Positions 16,777-24,519 of a DNA stretch of 60,662 bases are shown piece by piece (the first letter of the stretch is position 1; every line of letters begins with the position of its first letter). A program made the translations under genes and the position numbers. Source of the stretch: an uncultured Flavonifractor sp. (GTDB lineage: Bacteria; Bacillota; Clostridia; Oscillospirales; Oscillospiraceae); the NCBI RefSeq assembly GCF_944385615.1, contig NZ_CALWXV010000008.1:1-60662 (forward strand), written 5' to 3'. The notes under the pieces are model-generated. The model was not told the origin of the DNA and ran no database searches. It saw only the letters and a program-made list of their open reading frames with translations.

Positions 16777-17163
16777 CAGAGATTCCCCCGTTTCCAATTG
16801 ATTTATAGAGTATATCAAACTTGGGTATGGTTTGTCACCGGTGATTTTATGCAATCCACGCATGGCTGTTATGCTCGGCGTAAAGGGAAATTCGTGATAG
16901 CCCACAGGAAAGTTAGGAGCTTTTTACAGAATTTGTCCAATTTAACGGCCTTCATTTTCCGGTATCAGGAAAATGAAGGAGAAAAATACTTTACCTAGTC
17001 TCAAATTGCATACCTGCGATTCATATACGGTATTTCACAGAAACGCGAAGAAACGGTAAGATGCATACGAAAACAAGGTGATCGGATTGGTGTATGCGGG
17101 CAGTTTTCACAAGGCCAGCTGAAACCTCGCCGTTATACCCCACCAGAAAAAGGAGGAGCCGAA
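16777..17163 (+). promoter_or_regulatory. Divergent control region between lysR and the chalcone isomerase gene
   Basis: Visible elements are: a perfect 12-bp inverted repeat CCTTCATTTTCC-N7-GGAAAATGAAGG (16949-16979); an ATACC-N14-GGTAT dyad (17010-17033); and TGCATAC at 17007-17013 and again at 17062-17068, facing GTATGC at 17092-17097. LysR proteins bind interrupted dyads of this sort. The ribosome site AAAGGAGGAGC precedes the ATG at 17164. No coding sequence is evident. Confidence 0.6.
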
Positions 17164-18000
17164 ATGTCTGTAGAATACCGTCCCATGCGCAGCGTCATTT
17201 ACGTGGATTGCGTGCGGGAAGAGTACCGGCACAGATTGCAGCGCTGGCTGTATGCCGTCCATGTGCCGGACAGCATTGGAAAATTTACCCCTTACTGCAC
17301 CAAATACGCCTTTTACAATGCCCTGCCCACCCCGCCGGAGGGGGAGCGGTTCGGCACCCGGCGGATGCAGATGACCGAGCATTACTGGATGGTCAACGAG
17401 ATGGTGCCCGAGATGAGCGTCAATTCCTTTACCGAGCGGATGCCGGTGGAGGTGCTGCGCTGGCAGGGCATGATCCCCGACGACGGGGCCGACCTGTCCC
17501 ATGAAGCAAACATGGACGGCGATTCCCACCGCGCTTCCGGCGGCGACAACGGCTGCCCGCCCTTCGTCTTTGCCCATGTGCCTATGAATTGGGAAGAGGA
17601 CTACAAGGGCAAGGGCCGCACCATTGACGACGGACCCAACTACCGCTGGCAGTTCGTGCTGCGGTGGCCCTGTGAGAAGACCGGCGAGAAGTGGTTCCAG
17701 GAGGTCTTTGTACCCTATTTCCAGAACCGGCCCGAGGTCACCCGCTTTTTGTCCAGCAAGATCTACCACGATGTGGTGGGCTGCCAGTTCCACCGGCTGG
17801 TAGAGCTGTGGTTCGATGGTCCCGAAGAGTGGTATCAGGCTGCCGTGGAGGGTACCAAGGTTCTGGAGAAGCCCGACTGGGCCCAGCAGGAGCAGTTCCC
17901 CTTCCTGAAGTCCAATTACAACATCGTTGGTATGTTCCTCTCCGACATGGCCGCCAGCGATAACCTGACCCAGTATCGGGGTTACATCACCATGCGCTAA
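17164..18000 (+). CDS. Bacterial chalcone isomerase-like protein
   Basis: The 278-residue protein matches, as I recall it, the chalcone isomerase of Eubacterium ramulus along its whole length (about 280 residues): PMRSVIYVDCV near residues 7-17, LQRWLYAVHVPDSI at 25-38, KGKGRTIDDGPNYR at 148-161, KPDWAQQEQFPFLK near 236-249 and the C-terminal NYRGYITMR-like end. His33 aligns with the catalytic histidine of that enzyme. The family interconverts flavanones and chalcones and has a ferredoxin-like fold unrelated to plant CHI. It is the first gene of an operon with a flavodoxin-fold enzyme, a membrane protein and an LVIVD protein. Substrate could differ from naringenin. Confidence 0.85.
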   Translation: MSVEYRPMRSVIYVDCVREEYRHRLQRWLYAVHVPDSIGKFTPYCTKYAFYNALPTPPEGERFGTRRMQMTEHYWMVNEMVPEMSVNSFTERMPVEVLRWQGMIPDDGADLSHEANMDGDSHRASGGDNGCPPFVFAHVPMNWEEDYKGKGRTIDDGPNYRWQFVLRWPCEKTGEKWFQEVFVPYFQNRPEVTRFLSSKIYHDVVGCQFHRLVELWFDGPEEWYQAAVEGTKVLEKPDWAQQEQFPFLKSNYNIVGMFLSDMAASDNLTQYRGYITMR

Positions 18001-18039
18001 AACCAATTTACATAACAGTTCAGAAAGGTTGGATCACGA

Positions 18040-19005
18040 ATGAAAGTTTTAGGTCTGTCCGCCGGTACCCTCAATGGCGCCAACGACTCTCTGTGTAAAG
18101 AGGCTCTGATGGCCGCTCAGGAGATGGGCGCCGAGATCGAGTTTGTCAATGTCCATCAGCTGAACATCAAGCACTGCACCGGCTGCAAGGCCTGCGTGGC
18201 CAGCCTGTTCTCCGGCCGGGGCAACGGCTGTGTCATCAAGGACGATCTGCAGTGGCTGATCGACAAGATGTTTGATGCCGACGGTATCATTTGGGCCGCC
18301 CCCATCTTTGAGAAGTGTGCCCCCGGTATCTTCCACACCATTATGGACCGCTTTGGCCCCCGCATGGACCGGGGCAACCTGATGATCGCCAATAAGATCG
18401 CCGAGGAGAAGGGCGGCAAGCCCATTGACCCCAAGTACCTGAAGGAGAAGGTGGTCACCTTCCTGGGCATCGGCGGTTCCGACTGGGCCACCCGCATCCA
18501 GTGTGACTTTGCCACCCACGCCCTCACCTGCAAGTGGACCATTATTGACAACCACTGCTTCCCCTGGTCCCTCAGCATCCTGATGAACGACGAGGCCATT
18601 GCCAAGGCTCACCAGATGGGTGCCGACCTGGCCGCCGCCGCAAAGAAGGTGGCTGACGGTACCTTCAAGCCCGGCCCCGGCGTGTTCAATGAGGACTATA
18701 AGGGCGCCGCCGGCGTGTGCCCCTACTGCCACAGCAACAACTTCTACCTCCAGGAGGACGGTACCGCCGTCTGCTGCCTGTGCGGTACCGAGGGCGTCAT
18801 GAAGAACGTGGATGGCAAGTACGTCTTTGAGTTCGACGCCGAGAAGTGGCTGCCCCATGCCCATGACTCCATCTCCGGCAAATTCATCCACGGCGACGAC
18901 ATCCAGCGCAACGAGGCCGCTTCCCGTGAGATGATGCAGACCGAAGAGGCCAAGGCCCGCAAGGCCAAGTATAAGGACTTCATCCAGTCCTCCAAGCCCT
19001 GCTGA
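18040..19005 (+). CDS. Flavodoxin-fold oxidoreductase with zinc ribbon; candidate flavone/chalcone reductase
   Basis: The 321-residue protein has an NADPH-dependent FMN reductase-like fold (residues 1-205) with the HCTGCKAC motif (C46, C49, C52) and C64 usual in Isf-like flavoproteins. After it comes an extra segment with CPYC (C227, C230) and CCLC (C245, C248), a four-cysteine zinc-ribbon arrangement, then a charged helical tail. It starts 39 bases after the chalcone-isomerase-like gene. Gut flavonoid degraders need an ene-reductase that saturates the flavone C2-C3 bond; an FMN protein here is a good candidate, but this is inference. Otherwise annotate as flavodoxin family protein. Confidence 0.75.
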   Translation: MKVLGLSAGTLNGANDSLCKEALMAAQEMGAEIEFVNVHQLNIKHCTGCKACVASLFSGRGNGCVIKDDLQWLIDKMFDADGIIWAAPIFEKCAPGIFHTIMDRFGPRMDRGNLMIANKIAEEKGGKPIDPKYLKEKVVTFLGIGGSDWATRIQCDFATHALTCKWTIIDNHCFPWSLSILMNDEAIAKAHQMGADLAAAAKKVADGTFKPGPGVFNEDYKGAAGVCPYCHSNNFYLQEDGTAVCCLCGTEGVMKNVDGKYVFEFDAEKWLPHAHDSISGKFIHGDDIQRNEAASREMMQTEEAKARKAKYKDFIQSSKPC

Positions 19006-19060
19006 TCCCGGTTATTCCGGCAAATCCGTTCCCTGTTGCATGGCGGCCAGGCCGCCAAAA

Positions 19061-19089
19061 CCCGGCCTCTCCGGAGGGGGGAGGCCGGG
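19061..19089 (+). repeat. GC-rich intercistronic hairpin
   Basis: CCCGGCCTC pairs with GAGGCCGGG between the flavodoxin-fold gene and the membrane-protein gene. No T run follows, so it may limit rather than stop readthrough. Confidence 0.6.
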
Positions 19090-19117
19090 CAAACAAAACA
19101 CGATGGAGGGATTCCTC

Positions 19118-19621
19118 ATGCTTCGCAAGGATCAGTTTGGTATTGTATTCAACACCATTTTTGCGATTGTGTTTGCTATCGTCCTGCCCCTGTATATCGA
19201 TGGCAGCAATATGTACCGGGAGGCCGGTATGATTCTCTGGGGTCCTCTGCTCCAGCAAGTTAGCAAGGACTTTATTATAGGCTTTGCCGTCAGCTTCACG
19301 ATCGGCACCTACATTGACCTGAAGGCTATGGGTGATAGTTTTGCCCGTCTGTGCGGCGTCAAGAATGAAAACGGCCTGCTGTTCCACATCCTGCGGGTGG
19401 CTTCCATCGCCTTTGTGATGGTCGTGCTGATGAGCCTCATTATGATGTTCATAACTATGGGCTACGTTCTTCCCGTGGGTACGTTCTTTATGGGCTGGCT
19501 GATGAACCTTCCCCTGACCTATGTGGTGGCTCTGGTGGTTGCCTTTGTGACCTTTGCCATTGGTATGCCCATTACCATAGCTCTGTGCCAGAAGCCCCCC
19601 AAGATGATGCCCCATCATTAA
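19118..19621 (+). CDS. Small four-helix membrane protein (DUF2798-like)
   Basis: The 167-residue protein has four hydrophobic segments (about residues 8-26, 42-66, 92-118, 126-155) separated by short loops, resembling DUF2798 proteins. Start ATG 19118 was chosen because GGAGG lies eight bases before it; the in-frame ATG at 19103 has no ribosome site. It sits inside the chalcone-isomerase-like operon. It could be a transporter subunit, a substrate channel or an anchor for the flavoprotein; nothing in the sequence decides. Confidence 0.65.
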   Translation: MLRKDQFGIVFNTIFAIVFAIVLPLYIDGSNMYREAGMILWGPLLQQVSKDFIIGFAVSFTIGTYIDLKAMGDSFARLCGVKNENGLLFHILRVASIAFVMVVLMSLIMMFITMGYVLPVGTFFMGWLMNLPLTYVVALVVAFVTFAIGMPITIALCQKPPKMMPHH

Positions 19622-19628
19622 CAAAAAG

Positions 19629-19665
19629 AGATCCAAGGCGCACCAATACCGGTGCGCCCGGATCT
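19629..19665 (+). repeat. Intercistronic hairpin before the LVIVD gene
   Basis: AGATCC-AA-GGCGCACC pairs with GGTGCGCC-C-GGATCT. Both arms match except for the bulges. It has no T run and precedes the AAGGAGG site of the next gene. Confidence 0.6.
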
Positions 19666-19693
19666 GTTTCAGAATAAAAAAAGGAGGTTCCTT

Positions 19694-21064
19694 ATGTCTG
19701 TTCCTTTTTACGCCAAGAGCCCCAATAATCAGGGCTATATCAAGAACATGGAGGTCGTGGGCTTTTCCGACCTGAACGGCATCAACGCCTTCCAGATGGC
19801 CCTCTATAAGACTGACGACGGAAAGTACTACATGTATTGCGGATCCTTCAAGGGTAACGGCGTCAACATCGTGGATGTGACCGATCCGGCCAATCCTCAG
19901 GTGGTGGGCATCGTCTACGTCAGCGACCCCAACATTTATTTCGCTCAGTCCACCCCCAAGGTCCAGGTGGCCGACGGCCTGCTCATCGTGGCCCTGGGCG
20001 GCGGCGTGCCCTTCCTTCACGGCATCAAGCCCGGCGATCCCGCCCTGGGCGGCCTGCAGATCTATGATCTGAAGAAAGATCCCCTCCACCCCGAGCTGCT
20101 CTCCCACTGGGATACCTGCGTGCCCAACGGTATGGGCGTCCACCGCTTTGCCTATAACGGCGGCAAGTATGTGTACATGCCCGCCGAGTGTCCCGGTTTC
20201 GTTGGCTTCATCGTCCGCATCCTGGACATCTCCGATCCCCGCAACCCCGTGGAGGCTGGCCGGTGGTGGCTGCCCAAGCAGTTCAAGGATGGCATGGTGG
20301 AGGGTACCTACGCCGTGGGCCATGACGCCGAGAAGTTCTGGGGCATGTGCCACGCCTGCAACATCTGCCCCGACCATCCCGACGAGCTGTACATGGGCTA
20401 CTTCGGCGGCGGCGGTATCATCCTGAACATCTCCGACCCCACCCGGCCCAAGCTGATCTCTCAGCTGATGGTGCAGCCTCCCTTTGCCGGCAAGTTCGAC
20501 GGCGCTCAGTGCCACACCTATATGCGCCTCACCGGCCGGAACTTTGCCGTGCTCACCAACGAGGGCGAGCGCTTCCCCTTCTTTACCAAGGACAAGATCC
20601 TCAACGGTGTGCATAAGGGTGCCCAGCCCATGAACAACCTGCATATGATCGACGTGTCCGATCCCGCCGATCCCACTCTGGTGGCCGAGTTTCCCTACCC
20701 CGAGGTGCCCGAGAACTTCCCCTACCCCAACTTCAACGACTGCGGCATCGGCGCGCCCGGCCCCTTCGGCCCCCACAACATCCATGAGCCCATGGGCAAG
20801 AGCTGGCTGCAGGACGACCCCAACAAGGTGTATTGCTGCTACTTCCACGCCGGTATGCGGGTGTTTGACGTGTCCGACCCCTACTACATCAAGGAGCTGG
20901 CCTATTTCATCCCGCCCAACCCGGAGAAGTTGCTCTTTGACGTGCCCGTGCCCGGCCCCATGATCGCCACCACGGAGGACTGTGTGGTGGACGACCGCGG
21001 CTATATCTATATGGATACCTGGCACGATGGTATGTATATCCTGCGCCTGAAGGACGGCATCTGA
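19694..21064 (+). CDS. LVIVD-repeat beta-propeller protein
   Basis: The 456-residue protein has about six copies of a propeller repeat of the form [VI]-x-[ILV]-x-[DN]-[VIL]-[ST]-DP-x-x-P: GVNIVDVTDPANP, LQIYDLKKDPLHP, VRILDISDPRNP, IILNISDPTRP, LHMIDVSDPADP and MRVFDVSDPYY. No signal peptide is seen, so it is probably cytoplasmic. His and Cys residues are frequent (for example MCHACNICPDHPD and APGPFGPHNIHEP), giving possible metal-binding centres like those of selenium-binding-protein or carotenoid-oxygenase propellers. Fourth gene of the chalcone-isomerase-like operon. It may be a new catalytic step; function unknown. Confidence 0.8.
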   Translation: MSVPFYAKSPNNQGYIKNMEVVGFSDLNGINAFQMALYKTDDGKYYMYCGSFKGNGVNIVDVTDPANPQVVGIVYVSDPNIYFAQSTPKVQVADGLLIVALGGGVPFLHGIKPGDPALGGLQIYDLKKDPLHPELLSHWDTCVPNGMGVHRFAYNGGKYVYMPAECPGFVGFIVRILDISDPRNPVEAGRWWLPKQFKDGMVEGTYAVGHDAEKFWGMCHACNICPDHPDELYMGYFGGGGIILNISDPTRPKLISQLMVQPPFAGKFDGAQCHTYMRLTGRNFAVLTNEGERFPFFTKDKILNGVHKGAQPMNNLHMIDVSDPADPTLVAEFPYPEVPENFPYPNFNDCGIGAPGPFGPHNIHEPMGKSWLQDDPNKVYCCYFHAGMRVFDVSDPYYIKELAYFIPPNPEKLLFDVPVPGPMIATTEDCVVDDRGYIYMDTWHDGMYILRLKDGI

Positions 21065-21081
21065 ACCCATCTGCCAACAAG

Positions 21082-21121
21082 AAAGCCGTATCACGGAAGC
21101 TGTGCTCTGTGATACGGCTTT
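21082..21121. terminator. Terminator of the flavonoid-type operon
   Basis: AAAGCCGTATCAC pairs with GTGATACGGCTTT, followed by T residues. It lies between the LVIVD gene and the converging pseudogene and could work on both strands. Confidence 0.88.
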
Positions 21122-21136
21122 TACTTGTGTGGACGG

Positions 21137-21866
21137 CTATGCCATAGGAAGCTCAGACGGTTTGACTACCACCGGCAGACGGTGGCCCAGCCGGGAGAGC
21201 AGCTCATTGGCAATGGTGCCGCACTGAACGGCTACCTCTTCGGCGGACAGGCGGTTCTTGCCGTCCTGTCCAATCAAAGTCACTCGGTCTCCGGGGGAAA
21301 CCTGATCCAAAGCAGTCACATCAACCAGCAGCTGGTCCATGCACATCCGTCCCACCATGGGGCAGAACTGCCCCCGAATCAGAACCTGGCCTCCTGACTG
21401 GGACAGGGACCGGGGCAGACCGTCGGCATAGCCGATGGTGACCACGGCCAGCGTGGTGTCCCGCTGCGCACGGAAAGCCAGCCCGTAGACAGCCGCAGCC
21501 GATCAGGGGAGCGCCGGTCAGCTCCAGCAGCCCCTGTACCGTGCCGTCCTCCCCGTTTTTTCCATGGAGGATGGGAAAAGCGGCGTCAAAGGCCAGCCTT
21601 CGGTTGGAGCCGTCCAACAGCAGCAGCTGGGGACAGCCAAAGTCCAGGGACAGGGTACAGGGGACGCCGCCGGCCTGATGCCAGGTGTCGTCCTCCAGCC
21701 GGGCCAGGGGACCGCTATAGTACAGCCAACTGCCCTCCCGGGTGATGCCCACCGTCAAAGGCTGGAAACGAGCCCGGTCCAGATGGGATAATACCCCGTG
21801 GGCTGATTGCAGAGAGACGCCGTATTCCGTGGAGCGGCCGCCAAAGAGCACCAAAATCGTTTTCAT
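21137..21866 (-). pseudogene. Deletion relic: VanG-type ligase N-terminus joined to VanT/alanine racemase C-terminus
   Basis: From the ATG at 21866 (GGAGG eight bases before) the frame reads as the first part of a D-Ala-D-Ala/D-Ser ligase: LVLFGGRSTEYGVSLQSA, VGITREGSWLYYSG and FPILHGKNGEDGTVQGLLEL, ending at PLIGCG near 21493. There the reading shifts frame into the last third of an alanine/serine racemase: IGYADGLPRSL with the catalytic tyrosine, GRMCMDQLLVDVT and AEEVAVQCGTIANELLSRLG. VanG operons run vanG-vanXY-vanT, so one deletion would produce exactly this. The ligase ATP-grasp domain and the racemase PLP lysine domain are gone, so neither enzyme can work. A housekeeping ddl-alr origin is possible but fits the motifs less well. 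Confidence 0.75.
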
Positions 21867-22201
21867 CACCAAAACCTCCCAAAGGCAAAGCGCCTTGTCT
21901 TGATACCAATATGGTAGCAGAACCGGAAGCTCGGTGTTTTTCCTTTCTCTTTCACAGTTGCGTCAAAAATCTGTGGAAAACCTTGCAATTTTCTGAAGGA
22001 TACCTGCCTTGGAGGCTGGTAATATGTCTGGAACAGGGGCGCGGCAGCGGCTGGAAGTTTCCGTTTCCGCTCTTGTATTTCTGAAATAGCCAGTATATAA
22101 TACTTTATATTAGGCTTTGCTGGAATATAGCTAGCAGGCCTTACCATCTGCCTGTTACCAGGCGGAGTGATTGCTGAATTTGTGAAGGAGGGAGCACAGC
22201 C
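21867..22201 (+). promoter_or_regulatory. Intergenic region with lrp promoter
   Basis: The 335-base gap is AT-richer than its surroundings and contains TTGTAT (22073-22078), a 17-base spacer and TATAAT (22096-22101), a good promoter for the Lrp gene, plus GAAGGAGGGAG before its ATG. No further gene is seen. Confidence 0.65.
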
Positions 22202-22678
22202 ATGAAATTGCTCCAGCTTTTGGAACAAGATTGTACCATGACGCCGGAACAGCTGGCCTCTATGGCGGATATGTCCGTGGAGGAGGTCAAGGCTGCCATC
22301 AAGCGCTATGAAGAGGAAAAAATCATTCTGGGCTATAAGGCCATTGTGGACTGGGACCGCACCGACCGGGAGGCGGTCACCGCCCTGATCGAGGTCAAGG
22401 TGACCCCCCAGCGGGGCGACGGCTTTGACCGGGTGGCCGAGCGGATCTACCAGTATGACGAGGTGGAGAGCGTCTATCTGATGAGCGGTGCCTATGACCT
22501 GACCGTCATCATCTCCGGCCGGACCCTGAAGGAAGTGGCTCAGTTCGTGGGGGAGCGCCTGTCCACCCTGGAGGATGTGACCGGGACCGCCACCCATTTT
22601 ATCCTGCATAAATATAAAGAAAAGCACCTGATCTTTGAAAAGCAGGAGAAGCAGCCGAAGGAGTGGATTTTCTCATGA
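22202..22678 (+). CDS. Lrp/AsnC-family transcriptional regulator
   Basis: The 158-residue protein has an N-terminal helix-turn-helix (LEQDCTMTPEQLASMADMSVEEVKAAIKRYEEEKIILGYKA, in two parts, residues 6-46) and a C-terminal RAM ligand domain (ALIEVKVTPQRGDGFDRVAERI, VYLMSGAYDLTVIISG). Lrp-type proteins sense amino acids. Its stop codon overlaps the start of the aminotransferase gene (ATGA), so the pair is translationally coupled and the regulator probably senses the amino acid made or used by that enzyme. Confidence 0.9.
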   Translation: MKLLQLLEQDCTMTPEQLASMADMSVEEVKAAIKRYEEEKIILGYKAIVDWDRTDREAVTALIEVKVTPQRGDGFDRVAERIYQYDEVESVYLMSGAYDLTVIISGRTLKEVAQFVGERLSTLEDVTGTATHFILHKYKEKHLIFEKQEKQPKEWIFS

Positions 22679-23868
22679 ATTACGACGAGATATTATGTAA
22701 GCGCATTCAGGATATCAAGCCTTCCGGTATCCGGCGCTTTTTTGATATTCTGGAGGAGATGAAGGACGCCATCTCTCTGGGCATCGGCGAGCCTGATTTT
22801 GTCACTCCCTGGCATATCCGGGACGCCGGTATTTACTCTTTGGAGAAGGGCTTTACCAAATACACCGGCAACGCCGGTATGGCGGAGCTGCGGCGGGAGA
22901 TCGCCGCCTATCTGGCCCGCCGCTTTGACCTGCACTATGATTTTGCCCGCCAGATCATTGTCTCCGTAGGCGGCAGCGAGGCCATTGACCTGACTCTGCG
23001 CTGCCTGCTCAACCCCGGCGATGAGGTCATCGTACCGGTGCCTTCCTTTGTGTGCTACGGCCCCCTGGCCTCCATGGCGGGGGGAACTCCGGTCTATGTG
23101 GAGCTGAAGGCGGAAAACGAGTTCCGTCTCACCCCCGAGCAGCTGAAGGCCGCCATCACCCCCCGTACCAAGGTGCTGGTGCTGCCCTTCCCCTCCAACC
23201 CCACCGGCGGCATCATGGGCCGGGAGGACCTGGAGGCCATTGCTGAGGTGCTGCGGGATACCAACATCATGGTACTCTCCGATGAGATCTACGCCGAGCT
23301 GACCTACGGCCAGCACCATGTGTCCATGGCCAACCTGCCCGATATGTACGACCGCACCATCGTGGTCAACGGCTTCTCCAAGAGCCACGCTATGACCGGC
23401 TGGCGGATGGGCTATGTCTGCGGGCCTGCCCCCATCATCCAGCAGATGCTCAAGCTCCACCAGTTCGGCATCATGTCCGCCCCCACCGTCAGCCAGTACG
23501 CCGCTATTGAGGCCATGCGCAACGGCGACAAGGACATTGAGCACATGCGGGACGAGTACGACGGCCGCCGCCGCTACCTGGTGGAGGGCCTGCGCCGCAT
23601 CGGTCTGCCCTGTTTTGAGCCCAGAGGGGCTTTTTACGTGTTCCCAGACATCCGGGGCACCGGCCTGACTTCCGATGAATTCTGTGAGCGATTCCTGATG
23701 GAGGAGAAGGTGGCGGTCATTGCCGGTTCCGCCTTCGGCCCCGGCGGCGAGGGCTTTGTCCGCTGCTGCTATGCCACCTCCATGAAGGACATTGCCGAGG
23801 CACTGACCCGTATGGACAACTTCCTGACCAACCTGAAGAAAAAGCAGGCCAGAGAGCAGGAAAGCTAA
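22675..23868 (+). CDS. Class I/II PLP-dependent aminotransferase
   Basis: The 397-residue protein shows the fold-type I aminotransferase motifs: GIGEPDFVTP, SVGGSEAIDLTLRCLLNPGDEV, LPFPSNPTGG, LSDEIYAELTYG and the PLP-lysine segment SKSHAMTGWRMGY. It belongs to the aspartate/alanine aminotransferase group. Start ATG 22675 overlaps the lrp stop. Downstream come a ThrH-type phosphatase and DUF1015, a set often seen with serine metabolism, so phosphohydroxypyruvate or alanine/pyruvate are possible substrates. Specificity not decidable here. Confidence 0.88.
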   Translation: MNYDEILCKRIQDIKPSGIRRFFDILEEMKDAISLGIGEPDFVTPWHIRDAGIYSLEKGFTKYTGNAGMAELRREIAAYLARRFDLHYDFARQIIVSVGGSEAIDLTLRCLLNPGDEVIVPVPSFVCYGPLASMAGGTPVYVELKAENEFRLTPEQLKAAITPRTKVLVLPFPSNPTGGIMGREDLEAIAEVLRDTNIMVLSDEIYAELTYGQHHVSMANLPDMYDRTIVVNGFSKSHAMTGWRMGYVCGPAPIIQQMLKLHQFGIMSAPTVSQYAAIEAMRNGDKDIEHMRDEYDGRRRYLVEGLRRIGLPCFEPRGAFYVFPDIRGTGLTSDEFCERFLMEEKVAVIAGSAFGPGGEGFVRCCYATSMKDIAEALTRMDNFLTNLKKKQAREQES

Positions 23869-23880
23869 GGAGGAGAGGAT

Positions 23881-24483
23881 ATGTACATCACCTGTCTGGA
23901 TATGGAGGGCGTTCTGGTCCCGGAGATCTGGATCGCCTTTTCCGAGGCCACCGGTATTCCAGAGCTGCGCCGTACCACCCGGGACGAGCCCGATTATAAC
24001 AAGCTGATGCAGTTCCGCCTGGACATCCTGAAGGAGCACCATCTGGGCCTGAAGGAGATCCAGCAGACCATTGCCGGCATCGACCCGCTGCCGGGGGCCA
24101 AGGAGTTTCTGGATGAGCTGCGTACCTTCAGCCAGGTGATCATCCTCAGCGACACCTTTGAGCAGTTTGCCCAGCCCCTGATGAAAAAGCTGGACTGGCC
24201 CACCCTGTTCTGCAATACCCTGGAGGTGGCCCCCGACGGCACCATTACCGGGTTCCGGATGCGCTGCCCCCAGTCCAAACTGACTACGGTGAAGGCCCTC
24301 CAGTCCATTGGCTATGACACCATCGCCGCCGGGGACAGCTTCAACGATCTGGGGATGATCCAGGCCAGCAAAGCGGGCTTCCTGTTCAAGAGCACCGACC
24401 AGATCAAGGCCGATCATCCCGAAGTGCCTGCCTATGAGGAATTCGGTGACCTGCTGGCCGCCATCCGTAGAGCCATGAATTGA
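23881..24483 (+). CDS. thrH: ThrH-type phosphoserine phosphatase / homoserine phosphotransferase
   Basis: The 200-residue HAD-superfamily protein has the ThrH form of motif I, CLDMEGVLVPEIW, in which DxEG replaces the usual DxDG, followed by ILSDTFEQFAQPL, the motif II/III lysine (QSKLTTVK) and GDSFNDLGMI (motif IV). ThrH dephosphorylates phosphoserine and can move phosphate to homoserine. It lies 12 bases after the aminotransferase gene. Length matches the family. Confidence 0.88.
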   Translation: MYITCLDMEGVLVPEIWIAFSEATGIPELRRTTRDEPDYNKLMQFRLDILKEHHLGLKEIQQTIAGIDPLPGAKEFLDELRTFSQVIILSDTFEQFAQPLMKKLDWPTLFCNTLEVAPDGTITGFRMRCPQSKLTTVKALQSIGYDTIAAGDSFNDLGMIQASKAGFLFKSTDQIKADHPEVPAYEEFGDLLAAIRRAMN

Positions 24484-24519
24484 GCGAGACCCCAACTTCA
24501 CTGGAAAAGAGTGAATGAT

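Noticed and set aside
18980-21094. A 704-codon minus-strand frame across the LVIVD gene
   Set aside because: Shadow frame with repetitive His/Gly/Val composition; the plus strand has the propeller repeats and ribosome sites.
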